This document shows, piece by piece, positions 44,685 through 58,739 of a stretch of DNA of 64,000 bases; the first letter of the stretch is position 1; the number at the start of each line of letters is the position of its first letter. The translations under genes and the position numbers were made by a program. Source of the DNA: Silene noctiflora (Eukaryota > Streptophyta > Magnoliopsida > Caryophyllales > Caryophyllaceae); NCBI GenBank assembly GCA_009801015.1, contig VHZZ01001103.1:1-64000 (forward strand). The letters run 5' to 3'. A model generated the notes under the pieces. The model had not been told where the DNA came from, made no database searches, and saw only the letters and a list, made by a program, of their open reading frames with translations.

Positions 44685-47600
44685 ATGTGGAGTTCAATTG
44701 CAAATTTCAAGGAAAACCTAAATAAGATGGCACTCGATGTACACGATGATGACGATGATGATGATGTTTATGAAGATAAGCACGCGATTTACGGTCGGGA
44801 TGATCGTCGACGATCTCATAGTCTTGCTCATTCTAATCTTTCGATTGATTCTCCTACTTCTAATGGCGTTGATTCTTCTTCTGAGGTGATTTAATTTGAT
44901 TTTGATTATTTTAGGTTTGCGTGCAATGTTGATTTGTGTTGTTTGATCAGTTTGATTGTATTTGAGCGATGAATTTGTTATTATTTAGCTTAGAATTGCA
45001 GTGGTGGTTATGGTTTCTGAGCTATGGTTGCCTAATTCAATGCGAATACGAACATCAAATTAAATCAATAGTGGCAATTAATAGATTATATCATCAGTTG
45101 TATGGTTTAATATCTGAGCTCTGTACTAAAGTTTTCGAGTTTTGTTTTAAAGAATCTGAGCTATACTGTAGAGTTTCTGAATTCACACACTTAAACATAA
45201 TGAAAACAAACTTTTGAAAAGATCAGAAAAATTACGCATAAGCTCGGATAAATGTATAATGGTTGTACAATGCTTATTATATAACTGGAGGTATAATAGT
45301 ATTTGTGCAATAATGGTGGTATCGAGGGAATGAGAGACTAGTTAATTAGGAAAAGGGATAATGTTGACCGTTTTGATATTTTGTGTTCTCTAGGGGAAAA
45401 TGATAGGAATTCAAAGCTTGCACTTTTGAGTGCGAGTCTGTGACTGTGTTGCAATATATTGATGATGGTCTGGAATAAGATATAGTGGATCGCAGACATT
45501 GTCTATTGATTTTAACGTGCTATTTTGCAGCTATGGATGATTAGAGGCTTATAGTTATTTTGTTTTGTTTGTAGATTGAGAGGTATAAAACAGAGATAAA
45601 AAAGGTTAAGGAATCCGAAAATGAATTAAAGGCGTTGTCAGTTAATTATGCAGCTTTGCTGAAAGAGAAAGAGGTATGGTTCAGTTTGTTTCTCAAAGTT
45701 CGTTCTGGAAAAGTTCATTTTTGTGTCCAGTGTTTTTGTGATATCTTGATGTGAATGCTATCTATCTCCTAACACGAGTTTGTTTCAAATTTGAAATGTT
45801 GGATGCATTCCCTTATTAACATATATAACTTTTGCTTTTGCTATTCTTAGTTTATAGAAGTGGTAATCCGTAATCTTCTTCATTCGTATCTATGAGGAAC
45901 ACCGGTTTCCGTTCTTGCAAAAATTGGTCATAGGCTCATAGCTATCCTAGCTTACTCAAGCGTGGAGACGCTAGTCATGTAGCAATGAGGCAGCGTTATA
46001 GGTTGGAGAATTATGTATTAACTGTTTGAGTTGTCCATACTCAATAGACTACTAAAGTTGTGGAAGGAGTGACAGTCAAGACTAATGGCTGCTGGCCTAA
46101 TCTTTGACAGAAATAATGGTCTATTTCTCGCTTAATTGATTGGGTTAAGATTTTTCACTGTGGCTATATCCTTGCGGTTGTGTTCTGTTATCTTTCAGCC
46201 TTCTCAATGGAAGTTGATACATAGATGTAGTAGTACTAAAAGGCATGTGAACATGTCACTGAGTGAGCTGTGTGGTGGAAGAGTAATGATTTATTATATT
46301 ATGTTTGAGAAACCAAGGGAGACAACCGGTCGCATATACTGGATATTGAGGTTATGATTACTGCTTTTTCTAGCGTGATCGCATGTGTAGTCCAGCATTG
46401 CAATTAGAACTGGTTCAGAGCATCTTCCAGTAAGTGTTATCATCTAGTCTTTTATGTCGAATAGACTGCATGGCTATTCAACATAAATTGATTCATTAAA
46501 TCTGCTTAATTCTACCCTATAGGCTAAAGAGAAGACAAAATTTGGGCCACTTTGGTGGATGAGATCACTTTTGTATACAACGAAAAGCTAGTGTAAGGGT
46601 CAATAATGATATTGGAACTGAGATTTGTTCTGAACCACATGCATTCTCCTCCCTCCGGGACCCTCCTCCTTTCGCTTTGTTCTTAAGTCTGTCAAGTTAG
46701 CAGTATTACGTCCAACATTGTTATTGTCTCTGTTCATCTCAGCTATCCAATTTGTGAACTCTGCCACAGTATATCCATACTTGATCACTCCTCGGCTTTC
46801 CATAAATTTAACTTCATAGCATCCTGTAGGCAGATGAAAACAAGCAAATCGCTCATTGAAGCAAAACGTTGATGTGCATAATGTGACATTTATTTCCCTG
46901 TCAATTTGTTTGAGGTATCTAGCTTATGAACACCGCCACAGACCCAGTAATGCAGTAGATATATGCTGGTGATATTTTCTGTTTGCTACTCTAACTCATC
47001 AAACTGAATTCATAGGATCATATTGCCAGACTGAAACAAGAAAATGGCACACTGAAACAAAATCTAGAAGTGCCAAATGCTGCCCGAAGTCCCTCTAGAA
47101 AGGACACTTCAACGACAAACAACGTGAACGGACTGAGGGTAATGTCTGAAGCATTCTTACTCCATTTATCATTTTAAACTTCTAATTGGTCTTTAGTGTG
47201 TGAATATGCGACTTCGTGTAAACGCTAAGGAAAAATTGCATTTATCTAATATTTCCTTTCTTGACTCATTATTGAAGTGTCATTCATTTAAATTTGAAAC
47301 TAAACATCCAACGAAAGAGATTATGTTCTTCATGGTTGTTTGTTGAAAATATCATTTGGATAGGGATTTTTTTGGGTAAATATGTGAAACTAAATTGTAA
47401 ACTATTGTAATGTATTAGTGTTCTACCATTGGCCACTCTGAAACTCGGATTGTCTAGGAATGGGAGAAGGGAGAAAAAGAGAAGGGGGAGGGGAATCATA
47501 TTTTTTTAGAGAGGAGTTGTGGAAGAGGGAATACGGTTAGACTTGAAAATGAAGCTAATTTGAGTCAGCACGAGAAATTGGTCAACTGAAAAATTAAGTT

Positions 47601-50600
47601 TCCTTTTTTTAAGTGTTGCAAATAAAAGAACTTGAAGAACTGAATCTTTTGAGATGTGTAGGTCAATGTACTCCATAATTATTATTAATTAATGATAATA
47701 ATCGTCATTATTGTTACAGAACTATTATTCTCTTCATATCTCGTTTCTTCTTAAATTAACCTTTCACAGCATACGATGTATATTCGTATTTAAAATTTTT
47801 TGCCTTCCTCAATTTCACTTAATTAGCTCATTCTATAAAATTCAACTCGCATAAAAAAAGAATTGTGGTTTATAACACAAGGAAGACTAAATTTTTGGGT
47901 TTGAGCTGTGTTAGTGAGTGATTTCAAATTTTATCCTTTTGCTATTCTTGTTTTTTCGAACTTCATCCTCATTTGTAAGTTCTTCTTTTAACATATTAAC
48001 TGGCGCTTATTTTGGAGATATGTATAGGGGAATGGAGAACAATCCCCAAGCCGACAGAGCAAGGCTTCAAAAAACCGATCTAGTGGAAACCACTGGCAAA
48101 ATGGTGCCGTTTCTAAACCAGATGGGTACAGCAATGGGCATGTTCATGGTATTCAATCTGATCCATCATCCAAAAATCCTAATTTACGTGAGAAGGTAGC
48201 ACACATTTTGTTCTGCGGTGTTCTTGATATGATTCACTTGTACACATGCTTTCTTAAAGTGCATTATAATATACGTGTAATTTAATGTCTAATGTAAAGT
48301 TTTGACTTTAAAAAATGGTACAACAAACTTCTTGCACACTGATGATTGCTTCAGTTTTTGTACATGGTACTGTTTTTTGTCTTTTTCATGTATAATAGCC
48401 TTGACCCAGAATAAATGCCTTCTAGGAGCTTGCAGATATGTTAGAAGAGAAAAACAGGATCCTGGCCGCTGTACAGAATGAGCATGAATCTCAGATGAAC
48501 AAGTTACGGGTGGAGTTAGAAAAACAGCGCAATGAATTAACAAATGCAAAACTCAAGTTGCAAGGTTTGGTTCTCTGCATGCACGAAGATATCCCATCCC
48601 GGTTCTATTAATTTCAATTCACGAATGTATCACTGCTGTTTACAGATGAAAACAGGATGAGCAGTTCGTTAAGAGATGAGCTCAACTCACTGAAATCAAA
48701 TCGCAATGAGGTGAATTCTAACTTCAACCCCCTGCATGTTTCTTTGTTTGCTTGTTCTGTGAGCCGTGTTGTATATCTCTGATCCAGTAATTGCACGGGA
48801 TGCCTATATACAATTTCTTGTCCGTCTTTTTTTTTTTTCTTCACATAATATTATCTTGATTTCTTGCTTGTACTCTGGTTTCAAACTGGCAGGCATCTTT
48901 TGAGATGAACAATCTCCGAAAAGAAGTGGATGAAAAAGAATTGGAAATAAAACGATTACAAATAGAGCTCAGTCGAAGGGACAGTGAGGGAGTTAGTGAT
49001 ACTGACAATTTGAGAAGAGTAACTGCAAGATTAGAGAATGAAAATGGTGAACTAAAGGTTAGCATTTTGTATTTTATGGAAGTCATGATGACTTATTTTA
49101 TGTTGGTATAAAGTCGTGAACTTTACCCGTATTAAGTCCAAAACATTTAGGTGGAAAACGAAAAGCTCCGATCTGAACTCAAAGATGCTTTAAGAGCAGT
49201 GAATCAGAATCCCAGCAGTTTGAATGAGGTAATCCTTAAGTTCTGTAATAGTTGCTTTCACCTGCAAGACCGTATGTGTTCACCGTGAGATTTTTTTCCT
49301 TATTTGTTTGAGATGTCATTTATATGTAGAGTTTGGATGTATCAGCAAGCTTTCCTGGCAAGGAGGAATTGGAGCAGTCTCTACGTAAGATTGAGAAAGA
49401 TTTGAAGGAAACCCGTCGAGAAAGGGACAAAGCATATCACGAGCTGGCTCGTCTTAAGCAACACTTACTGGATAAGGTTTCACGCTCAGTTGTATTTTTT
49501 TTTTATTTCATGTTATTGGCAGTTCAGAACTCGATTTTTAGAAAGGTATCTAGGCTGAGTGTTTTTTTACCCCTTTTCTGCTGTTCTTGCCTCTTGTATT
49601 AACTAATTTTGGAGGGAAGTTGAGATATCTTAATCGATATAATGAAAATTAAGTGTGATGTTTGACTATGGTACTTCAGGGTACCTGAAATTGTGGGCAA
49701 CAATATTTTGACTTCTTATTAAACCTTTGGCTTTCTGTTGCTCATATTACATTTTATTTTGCTGATATTATCTTAGGAATTGGAAGAATCCGAAAAGATG
49801 GATGAGGATAGTAAAGTGATTGAGGAATTGCAACAGCATGTCGAGTACCAGAAAGCAACAATTTCAAATTTGGAAAGAGCCTTGCAGCAGGCACGTGCAA
49901 GTCAGGAGGAGTTCAGGATTATGAATGACCATGAAGGGCAGAAGTCTAAGGAAATAATTGAAGATTTGAAGAAGAAACTCAGTAGCTTTATGAGCGCCAT
50001 TGATGCCAAAAATACTGAACTTATGAACCTGCAAACTGCTCTTGGGCAGTACTATGCTGAAATTGAAGCTAAGGTCTACTTCACACATCCCTGAATATTT
50101 TCCTCCCTCCAATTGTGTGATGAGTACTTAAGTAGTTCAGTGTTTATCTAAAGCCTTCTCAAATCCCTTCCTTGAACTTTTTTTTCTTTTGTGCAGGAGC
50201 ATTTGGAGAGTGATCTGTCACTGGCTAAAGAGGAGTGTTCTAAGCTTTCGCTACTTCTACAGGTATGTCCATATTTTGAAGTCTTGACTTGGTAGTTGCT
50301 GTGGGTGTTCTTGGATGCTTCGATAATATTTAACAGCTACTGTAGGAAGAGCTCCAATGTTCCTAAATAAAAAAACTTAACATTCGTATAAACGATCACA
50401 TGCATATAAATGAATAGCTGAAAAGCCTTGAGATTTGCCCATGCAAATTTGTGCCAATGTTAGAGAGATTAAGAGAAGACTATCATTTCAGTGTTATATG
50501 TAGCAATCAAGTTCTTTCTGTACCTACATGTAAAGCACATTTTTACTCGTAAAACTTTATCTTGAAGAAAGAAATGGAACCACATATTCAGACAGATGAC

Positions 50601-52971
50601 ATACCGTCTATTTCAGGCTTCTAAACAGCAAATTGAAGGTTCAAACAAAGAGAAGGAAGAAATGCTAGCCAAGCTTGCTCAAGCAGACAAAATGGTAGCC
50701 GATTGGAAGAGTCGTGTAAATAAACTCGAGGAAGACAATGGAAAACTACGGCGTGCCGTTGAGCAAAGTATGACTAGGCTTAATAGGATGTCCGTTGATT
50801 CTGATTTCCTAGTTGACAGGTTTGTCCTTCTATAGACTGCTTTTCACAGCTTTATGTGTAGAATATCTGAACTAAGTAGGGCTTGCTTGTTTTATGCAAA
50901 TATCTATTATACATCCACCATATCCTGGTAATAACGGCTGCCTACATTCTCTTAAATCTGCTTTGAAAGATGTTGTAATATGTGAAGTTATAATAATTTT
51001 ATAAGTATGTTGCACTAGTTAAGGTTTTCGGTTCACATTTACTAACACGGCATTGCTTTCCAACAATCTTCAGTTGCAAAAACATTTGTCATTGTTTGGC
51101 CTCGTATCGTGCTTTCTCTCTCATTTTGTTGTCTTATTATGTTAGTTGTAATTTCCATTCCTAGTGGGGATCAAATTCTGTATTCTATACCTTTGGAATA
51201 TGATAGAAGTACAATTTGACCCATTAAACTATCCATGCTTTTCATATTGTGAAGTAAGTTGGTGAATGCAATTCTCGACGCAATTTCCATCAAGCGGGGT
51301 GATCTGAAAACAAACTCTTTGTCATGGGAAAGACTATGTCTCTCCTTACCCTGACATAGCTTGGATCCTTTAAGGCATGGGGATTGGTGTGCTTATAGTT
51401 TGTTGGTACTAGACACTAGACAGGATTGTAACCAAGAGCCTGCCACATGTTGGCACTTTGATCCTTGAATACAGAACTATTGGGATGGATTGGAGTGTCC
51501 GTTATTCCCTATTTAGCATCACATATTTCTGGTAACATATCTGTTACCACTGACTAGTAAATCTATTAGCTCTAAAAAGCAATTGAGGCAGAGCACAGTG
51601 AGGCTTGACAACTGACCCGAGTAATTGAACGTATTGCTGTAATGAGATGTCCATCATGGTTTAAAAAGAAATGAACAAGATAAGCCCCATGCTTCTATGT
51701 TAGCTTCCATCTGTTCACTTATGTTGAATATTCATTATTCACCATGCTGCGTGATGGTAGTGCATACTAGTCATTAATTATTCATTCTTACTCAACTCCC
51801 ATGTATCTTCTAGCAAATTTGATATGTGATTTATGGTCATTTCAGGCGCATTGTCATCAAATTATTGGTGACATATTTCCAGAGAAACCACAGCAAAGAG
51901 GTGCCCTTTTCTTTGATCTCCATTGTGTTTTGTGAATTGTGACTCGTGTATTGGCCCTCGAAATATGATGGCTAATGTGTTAGTAATCATTTTAAATTGA
52001 CCAGGTCCTTGATCTCATGGTTCGCATGCTGGGATTTACAGATGAAGATAAGCAGAGAATAGGTGTTGCTCAGCAGGGTACTGGAAAAGGTGTGGTTCGT
52101 GGTGTGTTGGGCTTACCAGGCCGTCTTGTTGGCGGCATTATTGGTGGGGGTTCTGGTGGTCCACCTACAAGCACAAGTACGGCTTCTGATGATCAGGTAA
52201 CGGAGTAATATAATTTGACAGTCTCATAGTCATTGGCTGATCCACATTTTTGTACTCCCTCCGTTTTGTTATATATGACCCTTCTTTTTTCGGGGTAAAC
52301 CTTGACTTTAAATTTTAAAAGACAATATTTGTCCAAAAATTATACCATTAAATTCCATACAAAATCTCTTTCTTAAGAGCATAAGCCATAATATCACTTA
52401 TATATTTAGAGAGATATTGAACAGAGAACTGAAAGCCTTGTGTAAAAAAACGGTGGGATCCTCGGACTTTCCTGTTTATTGCCCAATTTTAGGCCAAAAA
52501 ATTGATCTTTACTTTTATATTAAATTAAAGTGTTATTCAACGAGACACTAGAAACAGAATTTTCTGGGTCCGATAATGCTCTTAGCGTGAACCTTAAAAT
52601 GATCTACTCTTGTAAGACTTACCCCAATGTCTTCTCTTATCATGCATCAGTCATTTGCGGATCTATGGGTTGATTTTTTGCTTAAAGAAAATGAAGAAAG
52701 GGAAAAGCGCGAGTCTATGGAAATTAGTGTTGGGTCCACCGGTGGTGCAGAAGGTGGTAAGCCAGCTGTTACAGCAACTACTTCACTTTCACCGGATCGA
52801 AGAGTAAGTTCTAGTGGACGTCCTCCTATCGTTTCTACTGTTTCGACGACAGCTCCTTTGATTGATACGTCAAGATCCTTGTATTCATATCAGAACACAA
52901 GACAGTATGACACTGGTTCCGCTGAGTTCTCTACAGTCCCACTTACGCCCTCTGGAAAACATTTCTCTTAG
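44685..52971 (+). CDS. GC4: Golgin with GRIP-related (GRAB) C-terminus, GC3/GC4-type, 772 aa
   Basis: Fifteen exons in frame: 44685-44885, 45575-45673, 47016-47138, 48028-48195, 48426-48564, 48646-48710, 48893-49057, 49151-49228, 49330-49476, 49777-50073, 50197-50262, 50617-50819, 51846-51900, 52005-52196, 52651-52971. Starts MWSSIANFKENLNKMALDVH and an Asp run; residues 68-640 are mostly coiled coil (RLKQENGTLKQNLE, ELEIKRLQIELSRRD, ELEQSLRKIEKDLK, HVEYQKATISNLERALQQAR). Then the conserved DRRIVIKLLVTYFQ and VLDLMVRMLGFTDEDKQ, the GRIP-related ARF-binding region, GVLGLPGRLVGGII and FADLWVDFLLKE. Golgins of this type tether vesicles at the Golgi and bind ARF1-GTP; plant GC3/GC4 are the closest match in layout (GC4 about 725 aa). 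Intron 14 contains half of a TACTCCCTCCG element (from 52254). Confidence 0.93.
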
Positions 52972-54001
52972 TGGACGGCTGTGGTCGTCTATATATGCAA
53001 CACCAGTGTAATTAAGCAAATAGGTCTCCGTTTTTGTTTACATTTATATTTGTTACGTATTTGTTATTCGTTGGTTTTACTGATTCAATTGCAAATATAA
53101 CGTCTGACGGACTCTTACCTAAGCTTGCAAGTGCAGACTTGTGTTCTGTTTGTAATCTGTTACAAATCTTCGAATTGATTCATCTTTTTCTAATGAACTA
53201 CATTGAATTTAAGCTCCACTAATCGTAGAATAAGAACATAATCCATGACCGTGCTATATATTTTGATAACTAATTAACCCGAAAGCGGTTTCATACAGAA
53301 CTTTTGTCCAGTGATTAAAAAGCATACAAGCTCATAATTATTTAACTACATTTGAATCAGTTCAGCATTTTACAAGGCAAAAGGACATTCTTGCTGGAAA
53401 AGTGGATCTCTTTCTTAAAATGCTAACCTGCCCCAAAAAGGTAAAGCCAATCAAGGAAATATTCAAAGCTGACAAAGTAACAAGTAAGGTATCACATCCG
53501 ATCTGATGATATTTCGATTAGTCTCCTATAAATTAATACTAGTAGCCAAGAATCCCTTCGTCTTAATCATGGAAAAGGCATATAAATGATTAAAACGGAA
53601 GGAGTGTATAAAAATTAGGACTAAATTGATCACCCAAAAATAACATTATACTAAAAGTTAAAGAGGAAAATTCAGTTTTCGTGACTAGTGTATATAAAAA
53701 CTACAATAACACGACATAAACACAGCAAGCGAATTGTAATAAACTGGACTACGACTTCAATTCCCCTTTAAATCAAACCGTGAACAACTCACAATAAAAC
53801 ATTGTTCACATTGCTTTAAAAACAGGTACCTCAATGCTAAACCCAGCGAATCATGTGTTCGAGTCTAATTGGGAAGGCATCAAACTAAAGATTAACCAAA
53901 AAGATAGGTGCCAGATGAAGTGGCATAAGGAACGATCGTCTATATGGCAAAGAAGTGGTCGGTAGTTGTCATAATTGCTTCGGTATGGTCAGTTAATTTC
54001 T
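52972..54001. other. Convergent 3' region between golgin and reticulon
   Basis: Holds both 3'UTRs. A degenerate Stowaway-like hairpin (CCCTTCGTCTTAATCATGG / AATGATTAAAACGGAAGG) lies near 53548-53608. No gene seen. Confidence 0.5.
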
Positions 54002-56230
54002 CTAATCTGACTTTTTGCTCAAAGGTCCCCTGGGGATTTTGCTGATGTATCTTTCATTAACAACACCATAATGCTTCTTGGCCTCGGAGAATGCCCTCTC
54101 TGCGAATGCATCGACCTTGTCCTCATGCTTCTCGTAAAGGACAGGAATAGTGTGAAGCAATACAAAGTCTGTGAAAGAAACATGAATGAAGATGAGGGTG
54201 CAATCATTTAATAAGTCATAAACAAAGCTTCAAATGCAAGAGTGACGAAAAAGGAGGGTGCAATTGTAGCTTACTGATATAGAAGAGAGTCAAGAAATCG
54301 CAACTTTTGCCCACAATGGACAACAGCCACAAGCCAGCAATAACCTGGATAAAAACAAACAATATCAAACACAAGCCAGTCCAATGAGTGTGTCTAGCAA
54401 ATCAAGATTGTGAGCCCTACAATTGATATTCATAGTCCCTCCGTCTCACTCATTCGTTTACTTTTGATTAGCGTACACCAGAAGTATAAAAAAGGTAAGC
54501 AAATGACTGAAATGGAGGAATGATTAACTATTGTAAGTGTTAATTTTAATTTTTAATATATCAATGGCTAAATCTGTAAGAGTGCACCAGGCGGTATGAA
54601 AGACGTACGGTATAAAATGCCTCGTTTGAGAGTTTGTGTTAAAACATTTAACATACTGCTACAACGCTCACATAGCTTAAAATACAGCAAAATAAAGAAG
54701 GCGGTAGTGACTAATGAGTCTTACAGCAAGGAACTTCTTCAGGTCTTTTCCGATAGCAATATCATGTACTAGTGCAAATGCCCTATTCAACTCAAACCTC
54801 AGAGCAGCAGCAACCTGAAGGAACGGCTGTTCTGGCACACTGAACTCTGGAAATTGTGGAGGAGACCTGTAATTATTGAACAAAGCAATTAAAAATCAAA
54901 TTAAGCTAGAAAACTCTACAGCAATCTAGTTTTACTCGAAGAAGAATGATCTCGAAGCTCACTTGTTGATAAAGTTGGTTGCATTAGACCACAAGAACAA
55001 GACTGCAAGACCGAAAATCAAAACATGGCAAACAAGAGTGAGTAGATGGTACTCAAGCAACTCGAAAAGGATCCAAATCAAGGTAGCTGTTCCCAACACA
55101 CTAGCAGAAATCTTCTTGTTCCTCCACAAAAATACCTCAGCAGCTGCACATAATCAACGTGTTTTCAAATGTTAGTATTTTCGTAATTGCACATAAACAA
55201 TCTCCATGGATTAACAGAATAACAGCATATCAAGCCAATCACAGAAATGAAACTTCCAAATCAAGCTACACATATTACAATTACTCAAAACACTCCTGCT
55301 ATATAACCAAAACCTAATCTCTTACAGAGAAAAGGTGTGTATAACCAGCAATATCTCAACAATCAATTAATGAAGACGGAATACAAGGTATCGATAACCA
55401 GTACTATAACTACCAACGGAAAGTCGATTAAGAGACGGAATACAAGAAGCAGATAACCAGTATTATACCTACAACAGAAAAGTCGATTAGTGAAGACGGA
55501 ATACAAGGTCTCGATAACCAGCAATATAACTAACAACGAAAATCGATTAATCACGAATATATTACATGATCGCAGTTGACGATCTTAGATTAATATAATC
55601 CGAAATCAACCTGATTACTCCGTATTACATTTACGACATTGAAACGAACTAAATGACTGTCAGCATCCTTAAGAACAAAACGAAGAAATTACGGAATAAA
55701 AGAAATACCGAAAATAACAGAAGTTCATCAAATCAAATCAAAAATCAATCAAAATACATCAAACTACACCGATCTACACAAATCAAACCTTAAAAACAAA
55801 ATGAACAAAAAGAAGATTCGAGAAATAAAGAAATCATACGTTTTCCTCCGCCGAGAACTTGATAAACAGGCTTCTCACGACCGAAAAGTCGCGAAACCTT
55901 ATCCTTAACAGAAGCACCAGAAGAAGCAGCAACAGGAGCAGCAACAGATGGAGACGACACCGTTTTGACCTTCTCAGAAGGAGACGACACCGGTTTAACC
56001 TTCTCAGATTCATCATCCGACGATGATGAAGATGAATCCTCTTTAACTTTTTCCTTTTCTTTTTCTTTTTCTTTTTCCTTATGTTGTTCTACAACCTTCT
56101 CTTTTTCCGCCTCAACCTTGTGTTGTTCATGCTCATGCTCATGCTCCTTACTCTCATGGTGAAAATGGAGCTTTTCAGCGATCTTGTCCATGAACGATTC
56201 ATGAGCTACGTGTTCCTTGTGCTCCGCCAT
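54002..56230 (-). CDS. RTNLB: Reticulon-like protein B (RTNLB1/2-like), 316 aa
   Basis: Five exons: 56230-55840, 55143-54963, 54866-54725, 54344-54275, 54168-54002; frame intact. The first exon encodes a charged, disordered N-terminus ([20 protein letters not shown], His/Glu and Lys/Glu runs, a Ser/Asp stretch, [13 protein letters not shown]). The reticulon domain follows: [15 protein letters not shown], two long hydrophobic hairpins ([29 protein letters not shown]...[20 protein letters not shown]), and the end [36 protein letters not shown]. Reticulons wedge into the ER membrane and shape tubules and plasmodesmal desmotubules; RTNLB1/2 also aid FLS2 transport in Arabidopsis. Length and layout match that group. 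Intron 1 carries a 60-bp minisatellite. Confidence 0.94.
54438..54522. mobile_element. Short Stowaway-like MITE in RTNLB intron 3
   Basis: CTCCGTCTCACTCATTCG on the left and AAATGACTGAAATGGAGG on the right are imperfect inverted copies around a 40-bp centre. Same kind of short hairpin as 26504-26600 and 61171-61264. Confidence 0.5.
55330..55550. repeat. 60-bp minisatellite, about 3.7 copies, in RTNLB intron 1
   Basis: Full units at 55371-55430, 55431-55490 and 55491-55550, with a partial one before them. Each has GACGGAATACAAG, a GATAACCAG centre, and ends in AAGTCGATTA-like sequence. Units differ at several positions, so it is not brand new. Confidence 0.85.
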
Positions 56231-57602
56231 TGATGAAAGTTGTGAAGGTATGAAGGTTTTTAGAGAGAGAAAGTAGTGAGTAGAGAGAGATTCGAGGAGA
56301 AAGGTCAGGGTTTTGGAGGTCTTATTGATGGAGGAGATTTCGAGGTGTTAAGATCTTGGCCGTTGGATTTCAGGGTTTTTTTTATTTTTTAAAGATTTTG
56401 ATTTAAATTTAAATATTTTAGTGAGGGAAAAGGTAAAGGATATTCAAATTTTAAAATGAGAGCAAAACGGTGTTAGAAGACGGCGTGAATGTAGCCATGT
56501 ATGAACGCTGTGTGATTGTGTCCGTTTTTGTTTCTTCAAAAAGATTTTACGTTTTTTAAGATCATTATGGGTAAGCTAATAAATCGATGCGTGAATACGG
56601 TTTAAATATACGGATACGTTATAATATTAAACTATTAATTTTAAAGTCACGAATTTCCGTATATATTAAATAGGAATTTTTTGAAAACAGTATTGGGTTC
56701 AGGTCGGACAAAATCAAAACCGAGTATACGGGATACATTATGAATTAATTATTATCATTTTATCAAAATATAATCTTTTAATCAAATTTGTTTGCCTTCA
56801 AAAGATGACTTTTAATTGAAATAAGTGAGTATGAATTCTTTGTCCCATTTTCGTGTCTAATCTCGTGTACCACTACCTTAATCTTCTAACACATTATCCT
56901 CGTATGATACCTAAATATTTATTTTAAATGTTTGAAGTTTATGTATCAAATAGATAGCTAGTGGGACACAAGATGAGACATAAAAATGAGATAGAAAATT
57001 CATACTCGAATTAAGTAAGATTACCAATCTCATGTTAATAACCATATTATTGTTAATTGTTACTATTTCACTATTTCAATTTTACAGACATTTTATTACA
57101 TTGCTAAATACTAGTCCGTACATACTCTGTTGTATAACTTAGAATAAGCAAATTAAAAATAAAATGAGGAGCATTATAAAAAGTAACTAGAGACGATTTT
57201 CATTAAATTGTATCAACAATTTATTATATTTTTTATTCCTTCAAATCTAATCATTTGTTTAAATTTAATTTATATTTATCACGGTAAATAAAAAAGGTTA
57301 ATAAATAATTGATTCGGAGAGAGTAAAATTTAAAAGGAAATATTGTAAGAGAGAATGTATGAAGATTTAATCCCGTGAAAACTTAATGGCGTTATCGAAA
57401 GGAAAGGTGATGTACGAAGAATCTGTGATGACGTAGATGAGGGGTGCCGACCATTTGGGAATAATGTCGGCACGTGCCACCTAATTTGGTACTATTGCCC
57501 CCACTATATTCTAGTTGTGGGCCATGCGCTCATCTTAGATACTTTTGGGCTACCAGATTCTGGCCCATTCCGCCTTCAATAGTCAAGGTTGTGGAAGACA
57601 AT
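56231..57602. other. RTNLB upstream region and intergenic DNA
   Basis: The first 150 bp contain GAGAGAGA leader sequence of RTNLB. The rest is AT-rich without a gene or clear element. Confidence 0.45.
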
Positions 57603-57611
57603 AAAATTTGA

Positions 57612-57796
57612 CACAAATTCCGTCGTAGACGGATACTATCTGTTATAAGTTAAAGATGGATATTGTCCATCTCACAATATACAAGTGACATTATCCATGA
57701 AGTGATCTATTTCTTCCCCACTTGCCTTATTGTGAGAGGGTCATTATCCGTCTTTAGCTTCTGACGGATAGTGTCCGTCACAAGCAAGACACTTTG
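57612..57796. mobile_element. MULE-type MITE, family A
   Basis: CACAAATTCCGTCGTAGACGG to CAAGACACTTTG, flanked by a perfect 9-bp repeat AAAATTTGA (57603-57611, 57797-57805). 185 bp. Confidence 0.88.
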
Positions 57797-57819
57797 AAAA
57801 TTTGATTAGGTTATTAAGA

Positions 57820-58030
57820 GGCCAATTTTTTATACCCATTTATTTGTTTTTTTTGTGACTATTTTATTTTTATTGTGACATCGTAATTTTGTACTTATTT
57901 AGATAATAGATGTACTCACTTTATCTTTAATCACGATCTATACCTATTTTATTACTTTTAGTACCATTTTTTAAGTATAAATTAGTCTCTCAATAAATTT
58001 ATTGAGAGACTGTCTCTCAAGTGACTTACT
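57820..58030 (+). repeat. Dispersed repeat family C (copy 2)
   Basis: Same repeat as 28920-29190 in opposite orientation. Its end has the palindromic TCTCTCAATAAATTTATTG followed by AGAGACTGTCTCTCAAGTG. Directly follows a MITE. Confidence 0.5.
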
Positions 58031-58329
58031 CTTTGAACAATATCGTTAGTGTTGCTTGAAACCGTCTTAATATTTATTTAAGTTTAAAACTTTTCATAAC
58101 TTTTATTTATGTCACCTTTATTTTAATTGATTTTAAGAACCCTTTTATTTCAAGACGATTTTAGGCAAAAATTAGTATGGACAATAAGTATTATCTTTTT
58201 AATTTAATACAGTCACAAGAATCTTATAAAAAAAATTGTTTTTATTTATCAAAACAAAATACAATGAAGAAATGCAAACAATTACAAGGTACACTATTAT
58301 ACAAGATGTTATAAAAATATTAAATTTCA

Positions 58330-58364
58330 TGTAGCGTGAATGTATTACACGGTATCTAAACTAG
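58330..58364 (+). mobile_element. Possible Helitron 3' end
   Basis: GCGTGAATGTATTACACGG can form a short hairpin, followed by TATCTAAA and CTAG before T. No matching 5' end was found, so only the terminus is claimed. Confidence 0.35.
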
Positions 58365-58548
58365 TTTCAACAATACACCATTTAGTTCATGGAAAACATG
58401 GGCCTAATAGATAAATAAAATACCTTCTTCCTTAGGTCCAGTCCAAACATTCAACACAAATTTGTCATAGGCCCAATTCCAAATGCAACGAGTTTCTTAC
58501 TAAGGACCAGTACTACAGAGTCCATGTGATGTTTCTAAAATGCACTAT

Positions 58549-58728
58549 TTTTTTTGGGTGTAAACCGGGGTGTGTACCATCGACAACAGTGTATAATTTT
58601 CTAGTCGCGGGTGTTTTTATAAAGAGGTAAACGGCTAATCAAAGAATTTGCTTCATTCTCATTGGTAGGGATTGAATCTCTGACCTCGTGGTTAAAGGAT
58701 GAGGTGAACAACCACCTTCCTAAAACAC
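58549..58728 (-). mobile_element. tRNA-derived SINE, 180 bp
   Basis: On the minus strand: a head with TAACCACGAGGTCAGAGATT, B-box GATTCAATCCC, and a tail GGTTTACACCC plus eight A. Flanked by a perfect 11-bp repeat AAATGCACTAT (58538-58548, 58729-58739). Its tail resembles that of the SINE at 30793. Confidence 0.85.
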
Positions 58729-58739
58729 AAATGCACTAT

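Noticed and set aside
47918-48199. 93-codon frame overlapping golgin exon 4
   Set aside because: Wrong frame; exon 4 in the golgin frame (NGEQSPSRQSKASKN) fits the flanking phases.
55965-56162. Ser/Phe-rich plus-strand frame opposite RTNLB exon 1
   Set aside because: Shadow of the Lys/Glu-rich coding repeats on the other strand.
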